This document shows positions 55,627 through 64,000 of a DNA stretch of 64,000 nt, piece by piece. The notes under the pieces are model-generated. The model was given only the letters and a program-made list of their open reading frames with translations. It made no database searches and was not told the DNA's origin. Origin of the DNA: Verticillium longisporum (Eukaryota; Ascomycota; Sordariomycetes; Glomerellales; Plectosphaerellaceae); contig JAETXT010000001.1 of NCBI GenBank assembly GCA_019188255.1, positions 8,804,001 to 8,868,000 of the forward strand, read 5' to 3'. The stretch's first letter is position 1; every line of letters begins with the position of its first letter. The position numbers and the translations under genes are program-made.

Positions 55627-56735
55627 TTTGGATGGTTGAAGGTAAGTGGACACCAAGATTGTTTTTTGGGCGACTGGTGACTATCTGGAGGAACCTCCGA
55701 GTCGGGGTTACGAGTGAGTCTATATAGATTCAGATTTCAGCGTGCCGCGTCACCTCCCTCTCGATTCTGACCCTGTTTGCTTACAATATGACAATGATTC
55801 AACTACCATGCTAAACTTTGCTCAAAAGGTGAAAACAAGCTTCGGACTTGCCCCACGAGGTTGACAACTCAAAGGAGGCTTAGATGGTTTCAGGGTCCTG
55901 AAGAGCCACCTGTAATTTGTGGAGAGACTGCACGTAGATGCCTCTTGTACTGCCTTAAGGAAGACGGTCATAATACGCTCGAGCCCCTTTATTGCAGGCG
56001 GATGGCATTCTGTAGACCGTGTGTTTGCAATAAACATTTACTAGACAGGCCAGTGCGCCATCGTTGTGGATCACACCATCAGCATTGACCGACGGGAGCT
56101 ACAGGTATCCAGTTTTGAACCCTGCAACCTCGCGTTGCGGAAGGGTCCGGGCATCGCTTTCGGAGGTTGTTACGAATGAAGACTGGCGTTTTGCAGCCGC
56201 AGAAGGCCCAATGTATACGTTAATACACAACGGCTGTGACCTTGAGGTGTTATCAAAACAACCTTGGTATTTTGGGAAAAGCCGCGCCAAGAAAGCTGAT
56301 GACGATTAAGGCGATTCAAGTTTAACTATGAAGTAGCCTCAGTAAGGAGCAGCAGAACCAGAAGAAGGACTCGTCATCACGTACCAGAGCTTCAGGGGCC
56401 AATGCTAGATGTTACCCAAGCCGGCTTGACGGCATTGAATTAGTGAGTATAGGTGCTTGAGCTACATGGGGTCTCAGCACCAGTGATTGTAAGGGACGAA
56501 AGCGTTCATGATGTTTTTGAGGCCAAAGGCCAAGAGGGAAAGACGCGGTCCACACGTTGTCGTATCACGTACAAAAGACAAAGCGATCCGCATTAAATCG
56601 AGACAAATCCAGCCCTCAGCTCACCATACTAGCTATCACAGCACATCTTTTCTCCAGTCATTGACTCGATTCTGTTGCATCAAGTCTGGACCATAATTCC
56701 AGTTGCTTCATTATTTCACCAAAGAGCATAACAAA
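55627..56735. other. Divergent intergenic region, 1.1 kb
   Basis: Promoters of the small secreted protein (left) and the laccase (right). Short open frames only. No repeat recognised. Confidence 0.6.
55721..55727 (-). promoter_or_regulatory. TATA box of the small secreted protein gene
   Basis: The near-palindromic tatatag lies about 95 bp upstream of the ATG at 55626. Position and sequence fit a core promoter. Confidence 0.5.
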
Positions 56736-58491
56736 ATGATGACGTTGCGACTTTTCGGCGCCTTCATGGCTTTATATTCAACAAACACTGCACTTGCCGC
56801 CCCCAGTGCTACCGTGGGTACGAGGGCAGTCTGCAACGGCAACACACGAGCGACAAGGTCTGAGTGGTGCGATCACTCCATCGACACAGACTGGTGGACT
56901 GAGGCGGTAGACACAGGGGTCACTCGAGAGTATTGGTTTGAGCTTACGGATGTCAACGTAGCCCCGGACGGCGTCAGTCGAACCGCGATGGCTGTCAATG
57001 GCTCGATCCCAGGCCCTACCATCTTTGCGGATTGGGGCGATACTGTGACAGTTCATGTCACAAACTCTCTGTCGACTTCCCTCAACGGAACCAGTATTCA
57101 TTTTCATGGCATGCGTCAGAACAACACAAACCAGCACGATGGTGTGGCAGCTGTGACTCAGTGCCCCGTTGCCGTTGGCGAGTCTGTAACATACACATGG
57201 AAAGCGACTCAGTATGGTTCAAGCTGGTACCACTCCCACTTTGCCCTACAGGCATACCAAGGCATCTTTGGTGGCATTATTATCAATGGTCCTGCCTCCG
57301 CCAACTATGACGAGGACCTCGGTGTTGTTTTCCTGAACGACTGGGATCACCAGACGGTTGATGAGCTATATGCTGTAGCTCAAACGAACGGCCCCCCTAT
57401 GCTTGACAACGGCCTCATCAACGGTACAAATGTTTATGGCGATGACGACGATGCGTCGCAGACAGGCAACCGTCTCACTATACCTTTTACTACTGGAACC
57501 TCATATCGCATGCGACTGGTCAATGCTGCAGTTGATACACATTGGAAATTTAGCATCGACAACCACACTTTGACGGTCATTGCTGCTGACTTGGTTCCTG
57601 TCGAGCCATACGTTACGACGATGGTTGATTTGACCATGGGTACGGTATCCTTTCCTGATTTCTCCAAACTACTTACTCACTAGAGTAGGCCAGCGTTACG
57701 ACATCATTGTTACGGCTAACCAGGCGGAAGCGGCGGACAGCTTTTGGATGCGCGCTATACCCCAGTCAGCTTGTTCGGACAACAAAAGCACAGATAACAT
57801 CAAGGCTGTCGTGTACTATGGAGATTCCGTCACGACACCTAAGACTATTGGTTACGACTATACGGACAGTTGTGATGACGAGACTGAAAATCTTATCCCT
57901 GTAGTCTCCAAGGTCGTCGAAGGTGCTGACTGGAGTGACCTGGCAATCGCTACAGTTGGCCGGAACTCGGCTGGCCTATTCAAATGGTACCTCAACAGCA
58001 CAAGTCTGCTTGTTGACTGGGCCGACCCAACATTGGGACAGGTTCTTACTGGAGCTACCGAATGGGAAACGAAGAATGCAGTCCTTCAGCTCAGCGAGGC
58101 TAGCAAATGGGTGTATCTTGTTGTCCAGACGGCAATGGGGGTTCCTCACCCAATTCACCTACACGGTCACGACTTCTTTGTCCTCGCTCAGGGCAGTGGG
58201 ACCTATTCCTCATCAGTGAACCTGAATACGGAGAACCCTCCACGCCGCGATACTGCTCTTCTGCCGGCTTCCGGATACCTCGTGATGGCTTGGGAAACCG
58301 ACAATCCTGGTGTTTGGTTGATGCACTGCCACATCGGATGGCACGCTTCGGAAGGCTTTGCGCTGCAATTCATCGAGAGATACAGCGAAATTGCTGGTAT
58401 ATCTGATCAGAGCAGCCTTAATGATGGGTGCTCTACGTGGTCAAGCTTCCAGGACACGTATTCCATCGAACAGGAAGACTCTGGTATATAA
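56736..58491 (+). CDS. Laccase (secreted multicopper oxidase)
   Basis: Two exons: 56736-57639 and 57689-58491; 568 residues. Start at the first of two adjacent ATGs (MMTLRLFGAF), giving a clean signal peptide; the upstream in-frame ATG at 56703 adds 11 polar residues. Three cupredoxin domains with all four copper motifs: HFHG (IHFHGMRQ), YHSH (SWYHSHFALQ), HPIHLHGH and HCHIGWHASEG. The intron joins DLTM to GQRYDIIVTANQ. The C-terminus ends DSGI, the DSGL/I/V signature of ascomycete laccases where the tail plugs the trinuclear site. Oxidises phenols and reduces oxygen to water; roles in lignin or melanin chemistry or defence against plant phenolics are possible. It lies about 900 bp from a metallothionein gene on the other strand, converging. 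Confidence 0.94.
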
Positions 58492-59390
58492 TGACATAAG
58501 CATGCAACATGCAGCTTCTGGCACGGCGTTCAACTTATGTGCACACCTATCTATATAACATATGCTTTCCTAATCATTACGTGCACTGCTGGCAAACGAT
58601 CTCAACTCGCGGTCTGCATCTTGAATCACAGCACATGAGGCCAGACGTTTGAACGATGCGTCGCGCATACAGCTCCACCATACAAAACTGCACTTCATCT
58701 ATTTCACTATGTTGATTCTACAGACCTGGGCGTGCTCAAAGGTCTGTACAGTCTGGGGCTGCAGTAAATGCAGCCTTTGCGCGCGATTGAGCATGTTTTC
58801 GGATCATCCTGTGGCTCCGTCACAGTCCAGCGCGCGGCAGCCGCAGTCTGGACCCTGGCACAAGATCTCTCGTTATCTCTGGGACATGGGATAGTACTTT
58901 GTTCGCATGCCACTGTGGACGGACCCTCAAAAAATGCTATCGTGCTGTCATCGCGTCGCGGGCGAATTCTAGATGGCGTGGATGCGAAGTTTTGTATTGA
59001 GCAAATTTCAGAATCAACATTGGGAGCGCTTGGCGCCATATGACAAACTCCTGATAGGTAACTAAGACAAGTGTCGTGGGGGACAATCAAGTGGCTGGCG
59101 CTGGTTGGCAGCAGCGGCTGAGGCAGCATGGTGAATCAGTCGACGAACGAGGAATTGACGTATCTCCCAAATCTCAACGACCAAGTTACACAATGGTGAC
59201 GGGACCTGAATAGAAATGGGCAACGGTTTGATTGTTCAATCTGCCTAGGACTCCTTCTCTCCTACTGTAAAATCGGTGGAAACACGGACGCGAGAGACCG
59301 TCGCATCACCCATGGTCATCACTTTGCACGCGGGCACACTGCCATCCTGTCGACATTGTCGGATATCACCTGTAGTGCACAGTACACGGG
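58492..59390. other. Intergenic, 0.9 kb, between laccase and metallothionein
   Basis: 3' flanks of two converging genes. Open frames at 58707-59129 on both strands lack any domain. Nothing recognised. Confidence 0.55.
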
Positions 59391-59541
59391 CTATTCAGAC
59401 GGCTGAAGTCTTATTTATGCTTGGCAAATATCAGTCTGATGAATATCAATTAGACACCAGGAGTCTTACAGGGCAGCCTTCGCAGGTGCAACTCGGGCCG
59501 CAGCCACATGAGCCAGAAGAAGCGCAACCACAGCCACCCAT
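59391..59541 (-). CDS. Copper metallothionein (CuMT/CAP type), 27 residues with one intron
   Basis: Too short for usual gene callers. Exon 1 is 59541-59470 (24 codons) and exon 2 is 59402-59391 (three codons plus TAG), with a 67-bp intron carrying gtaaga and ttcag ends. Seven cysteines at positions 4, 6, 12, 14, 18, 20 and 23 form C-x-C, x5, C-x-C, x3, C-x-C, x2, C. That is the exact spacing I recall for the Neurospora crassa copper metallothionein, also in a split gene, and close to Colletotrichum CAP proteins. It begins [10 protein letters not shown] and ends CEGCPPSE; all other residues are small or polar. It would bind up to six Cu(I) ions in the cytosol for copper storage or detoxification. 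An alternative acceptor downstream would change only the last residues. The opposite-strand open frame at 59276-59590 is a shadow. Confidence 0.87.
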
Positions 59542-62312
59542 GGTTGTTTTATTGACAAAGAATTTCGGGAGATTAAAAAGGTTGAACTAGGTTTAGAAGT
59601 GATCGGGTCTGGTAAGAGATGATTTAAGGTATGTTGCGGAGAGGAAAAGGGGAAACGTCGAGAGCAGCGAGGGCGAGACTTTATGGGTTCTTAAGGCAAG
59701 GTACAGTCTGCCGAGACCAGTCGCCCAGGCCGTGGCAGCGGCGAGCGAGGGCGAAATATCCAATCAATCCGAGCACCTTCCTCTGAAGGTTCGGAAGCCT
59801 CTCCACCTATGGAGTGAAACATCCCCCGCGAGGGGGTGGCCGGTAAGATTGTGGCGAATGACGTTGGATAACCAGACCAAGTGAGCTCCGAAGTATCCTG
59901 TAAGCTCTGGGTTCGAGGTAGCTCCAGGCGATCGATGCGGGGAAAGCCTGGATCGCGTCAATGGGCGCTGTCAGCAGCGCTAGGCTACACTGGGCTCGAG
60001 GGGGAGACAAGTAACGATTCATGCCTATGACGTCTACAAATATGCTGTTCATTATGCTTTGAATACCTGGATTCGCCGAGAGACCGACCATGACTGAAGT
60101 GCTATCCGCTTTCCATTTCACCCAATACAGCATGTCGATCCGTCGCTGACATCGGACTGAGCACCTTTTGTTCTCCGAGCCCTACGATAAGACCCCGATG
60201 TAATTGGAGGGAGTGGTCCTGTGCCAGAGCGTTGTTTAGAACAGAGTGAAGAGGTCTTCCGCACGTAGTCCGCAGATGATAGAATGTGGGTAGGTAGGGG
60301 GTTGGAACACATCTGAATCTGGCCCTCCACAGCTTGGAGGGCCCTCCTCAGCCTGTATTACATTTATACGTTTCTCGTAGCCCATAGCCCTTGGCCGGCC
60401 CTGGCCCACCCCCTGCATGGCGGCTCCGCAGGGTCGCCTGACATCTTGGGCTCCTGGCAAGAGTTTGTGGGGTGAATGATGGATGTCGGCGCAGGCGCGC
60501 AGGCCTGATGAATCTAATCTCCTCTGATTAACGATTGATTAGATGTTTGACTATGAGAGAAAGACCACGATTTGATACAGAAGATCAAGTCTAAATTGCA
60601 GACAAATAGTTATAGAAGCCCAAGCAGAGGAAAGACGGGTTGCACACTCACTATTTGCGCCAGAACATTGGATTGCTGTTCTTCGGATAGTTTTGAATTC
60701 AAAGCAGCCGGCGGTCATTACATTCTGGGACAACCATTAGGCAGATGACGTGATTGGAAAGATCAGAAGAACCCTTTCGAGGAGGCTCGTCTCAGCAAGT
60801 CTGATAAGTGCAGGAGTAGACGGCAGTAATACCAAGGTTGGCTTGCAATAGAAATGCCGAATCGTGTATAAGATACAGTTCATCGTAGTAGGTGGATGAT
60901 GTTGTAGTTCGCACCCAAAGATCAACCTAGGAATGTTTAGTAGCTGGCACATGCCAATTGAGATAGACTAAAAGCGTTGCTTACCTTCCAAGCTCCAGGT
61001 TTAACACGATATGACCTCCACCAAAAAAAGAATCCAACTGTCCAACACAAATGACAGTAAAACGAATAGGGTGACCCTGGCTGCCATAAAAAACTTGATT
61101 GTATGGATATCTCTGGTGCCGGACACCTCGTCATGGTTCAAAACATGGGTCCGTTGAAATGATCCGGATTTTGGTGAATTGCTTGGCCTGTTTGGCTCGC
61201 TAAATAGCAGCGAGTGTGGGAAGTAAGGATTGAGGCCTTGTGAGTACCGTTTGCTTAGTTACATGTATCCATAAAGATGTCAACGTACTTTTTGAAGTGA
61301 TAATGTCGAAAACACGGTAAGGTCTCTGGCCTGTATCGCCAGCTCACCTCTATCACCAGATTTGACACCCTGCAAGACGCTGATATTTACCCTTGATTGT
61401 TTTGTCTACAGCCATCGATGCTGGACCTCTTCATTGATCGTCACCTGGAAAGTGGTCGTAGTAAAGCAATACTGCGAAAGGTCTTCGGCCATGTTGACAT
61501 CCTTATGACGCCTGTCTTTCACTAGACGAGAAACACTGTCGCCGCTCTTTAATTTACTCCTAGATAATCTTGAATTGTTTGTTTGACAATTGCCTACCAT
61601 AATGCCCCGAGCGTTGGACAGACGGAGACAGTGTTTTTGTCGGCATTGGTTTTGGCTGTGCATGAGCAGGCGGCCCAACACCCAACGCAGCCCAGCCTAA
61701 CCATGAGATGCCAATAACCAATTGTTTCAGATCGCTGCAAGCCGAGGAGCATGCATCAGGACCGCCGGTCAAGCGTCCAGCCTTGCAATCGACGACTCAT
61801 CAAGTCACATAAAGTCGGGCGGACGCTAAAATACGCGAAACCCGAAAACCTGGGCTGTCAGTGTCGAAGTGCGAAGGCGGGAAACTGCGATGGCGGCGGG
61901 TTTCAGCGGAGCCGAGTTCCCCGAACGCAGTATTTCTCGCGGGGCACCAGGCAAGATGGTGGGTGAGGGGTTTGGGGGACGTGGAGGGGTGAAATGGAGA
62001 CGAGGGGCTCGATCGCGTAAATTGCCCTGAGCTAGTGGGCAAACCGCTGTGATGAAGAAGTTGACAAGCTGGTCTTGTTTTTTTTTTTCTTTCGTTCCTG
62101 CTTCGATTGTTCCATCTTTTTGCCTGCCTCTTCTCCTACAATCGTCGTCCAGCTCAACCTCGTCAGCTCATTCTGTGAGCTTTGTGAGGAATACCAGATC
62201 GCCAAGAGCCTACAAAGCAGAGTGAGGGGCATTGCGGGGTAGCAACAGCTGTCGCGTACGCCATTGTCCTCGACATCTTTGACAGCCCGAATCTCAATTG
62301 TCGAATACCATC
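59542..62312. other. Gene-poor region, 2.8 kb
   Basis: Promoter of the metallothionein on the left (a weak cataaag about 140 bp upstream of its ATG) and promoter and leader of galactokinase on the right, the latter with a T-rich run at about 62080-62092. Contains repeat copy C. No gene supported between 60444 and 62280. Confidence 0.55.
60222..60443 (+). repeat. Dispersed repeat, copy C (solo-LTR-like)
   Basis: About 222 bp, same orientation as copies A and B and closest to A. It begins tgccagagcgttg and contains ttagaacagagtgaagag, ggtagggggttggaacaca, catctgaatctggccctcc, a palindromic ccacagcttggagggccctcc, ttatacgtttctcgtagccc and the right end ggctccgcagggtcgcctgaca. Relative to A it has a roughly 6-bp insertion near the TATA-like word and more sequence before the last block. 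Not associated with a truncated open frame, unlike A and B. Confidence 0.75.
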
Positions 62313-63910
62313 ATGTCTGCTAACGTCCCCATCGCGCGCTCCCTCAAGGACATCTATACCGATGATGCCTTGCCATCACAGTCGAAGCGATGGACAACAC
62401 TGCTGTCGCGCTTTGAGCAACAGTTTGGCGAGGCTGCAGCCTTTGTCGCACGCTCCCCTGGCCGCGTGAACATCATCGGCGAGCACCTCGACTACTCTCT
62501 ATACTCCGTCCTTCCCATGGCCATAACGGCAGACGCCATCATCGCTGTGTCCTACGACGAGACACCCGCCGATTCGTCGTCATTCAAGCTGACTGTGGCT
62601 AACGTCCAGTCCGATAAATTCCCCACACGCGAGTTTGCCGTCGCAGTCGACGGCGACGTTGAAATTGATGCCACTCAGCACGAGTGGACCAACTATTTCA
62701 AGAGCGGGCTCCGTGGCGCCCTTGAACTCCTTCGAAAGAAAAGGGGCCCGACTTCCGCCCCAAGGGCATGAAGATCCTGATGGACGGCACTGTGCCCGCC
62801 GGTGGAGGCCTCAGCTCAAGTGCGGCCTTTGTCTCTGCGTCGGCGCTCGCTGTCGTGGTCGCCAATGGCGAGGAGGCTGTCGACAAGACAGAGCTTACGG
62901 AGCTTGCCATTGTCAGCGAGCGTGCGGTTGGCGTCAACTCGGGAGGCATGGATCAGTCGGCTTCTGTCTTTTCGGAGCGTGATGCTGCTCTATTCGTCTC
63001 CTTTGCCCCCAAGCTGACGGCTCGCCCCGTCTTCTTCCCTCCAACCAACCCCGAGCTTGTCTTCCTCATCGCCCAGTCTTTTGTGACTTCAAACAAGTAT
63101 GTCACAGGGCCTATTCACTACAACCTCCGTGTCGTCGAGGTAACGCTGGCTGCTGCATATCTCAACGCCGTGCTCAACCCGCCCGGAACGCAGTTGCCCG
63201 CCGACGCCGGACCCTTGGGCACCCCACTGCACGGCTTCCATGAGACTTACTTCCACCACCAGCGTGCCGCCAATAGCGAGTACTCGGTCGCGACTGGGAG
63301 CCATTTCGATACTCCTGAAGCTCAGCTCACCGAGCTCATCCGGTTGACAAAGTCGGCATTGTCGCAAGAGGATGGTTACACGCGTGAGGAAGTGGCTTCG
63401 ACGCTTGGCATCACTGTTGCCGAATTGGAGGCGCGCTACACTTCCAAGATCCCCATCCGGGCTGACCGGTTCAAGCTTCGTCAGCGCGCGTTGCACGTCT
63501 TCGCCGAAGCTCTGCGCACGCTTGAGTTCATGTCATTGATTGAGTCCGCCGCGCCGTCAACAGGCGCTAACACGACGGAGCTCAACACCAAGCTCGGCGC
63601 ACTGCTCAACGAAACGCACACGTCTTGCCAGACGGTGTACGAGAATAGCTGGCCCGAGGTTGACGATATTTGCAGGATCGCGCGTGAGGCTGGTTCGTAT
63701 GGAAGTCGCATCACTGGAGCTGGATGGGGTGGATGCAGTGTGCATCTCGTCCCCGCTGACAAGGTCGAGGCAGTACAGACAGCATGGGACCGTGAGTACT
63801 ACTCGAAGCGGGAGCTGACAGCAGAGCAAAAGGCCGAGGCTACGGTAGTCAGCCGCCCAGGGAGCGGCAGCGCTGTGTTCATCGTCAAGGAAGGGAGCAT
63901 TGAAGCGTAA
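62313..63910 (+). CDS. GAL1: Galactokinase, with an apparent one-base frameshift
   Basis: First enzyme of the Leloir pathway, phosphorylating galactose to galactose-1-phosphate in the cytosol. Start MSANVPIARSLKDIYT at 62313, no introns seen. GHMP-kinase motifs: GRVNIIGEHLDY (galactokinase signature) near residue 55, VPAGGGLSSSAAF (ATP-binding loop) near 160, NSGGMDQSASVF, RADRFKLRQRALHVF, and GAGWGGCSVHLVP near the C-terminus. The frame from the start reads to ALELLRKKRG and then goes to a stop; the rest, from PDFRPKGMKILMDGTV onward, is in the next frame to the stop at 63908-63910. A single base seems missing in the aggggcccgac run at about 62742-62752. With that base, the product would be 532 residues, normal for fungal galactokinases. 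Sequence error or true mutation cannot be told apart here. Confidence 0.9.
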
Positions 63911-64000
63911 TGTAGTGGAGTGAGTGTCAATTGAAAACCCTTACTGCCCGTCCGTTGATCGGTTATGGCATGCGCCAGTCGGATGTCCTTGTCATTCCGC

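Noticed and set aside
59276..59590. 104-codon plus-strand open frame
   Set aside because: Antisense to the metallothionein; its Pro/Gln-rich part is the complement of the Cys codons.

Overview
The window is nuclear DNA from a filamentous ascomycete. The evidence is short introns (about 50-140 bp) with GT...AG ends and CTAAC/CTGAC-like branch sites, and fungus-specific families: a Zn2Cys6 regulator, a SAT4/PTH11-type membrane protein, DEF1, a CAP/CuMT-type metallothionein and an ascomycete laccase ending in DSGI. The number of genes for plant cell-wall attack and small secreted proteins suggests a plant-associated Sordariomycete, possibly Glomerellales-like; that placement is inference. All exon joins were read by hand from splice sites and reading frame.

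Layout. 1-13 kb: the 3' part of a Zn2Cys6 regulator, a secreted PL26-type rhamnogalacturonan lyase-like protein, a Dal5-type MFS transporter, a SAT4-type membrane protein and an FAD monooxygenase. 13-17.5 kb is gene-poor and holds the first copy of a dispersed repeat next to a truncated gene. 17.5-25.2 kb is a growth and ribosome block: an acidic protein resembling CRF1/IFH1 coregulators, a MITE, and the divergent pair SSF1-RRP3. 25.9-32 kb: a GPI-type secreted protein, a protein with three Cys-rich zinc-ribbon-like repeats, a 2-oxoglutarate oxygenase and a decayed MFS gene. 34-43.4 kb: a zinc-less medium-chain oxidoreductase, a conserved hypothetical protein, DEF1 (with an apparent one-base frameshift) and a flavin monooxygenase. 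44 kb holds the second repeat copy. 46-58.5 kb is a secretome island: PL3 pectate lyase, sulfotransferase-like protein, GH43 with a CBM42-like tail, a broken alcohol dehydrogenase, an S28 peptidase, a small secreted protein and a laccase. 59.4 kb holds a 27-residue intron-split copper metallothionein. 60.3 kb has the third repeat copy. 62.3-63.9 kb is galactokinase, again with an apparent one-base frameshift.

Functionally the window mixes core genes (SSF1, RRP3, DEF1, galactokinase) with accessory catabolic and secreted genes. The pectate lyase, rhamnogalacturonan lyase-like protein and GH43 would act on pectin and arabinan side chains, and galactokinase would handle galactose released from such polymers. 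The laccase and the nearby metallothionein share copper as a cofactor or ligand. No tRNA, rRNA, CRISPR array or intact transposase gene was seen.
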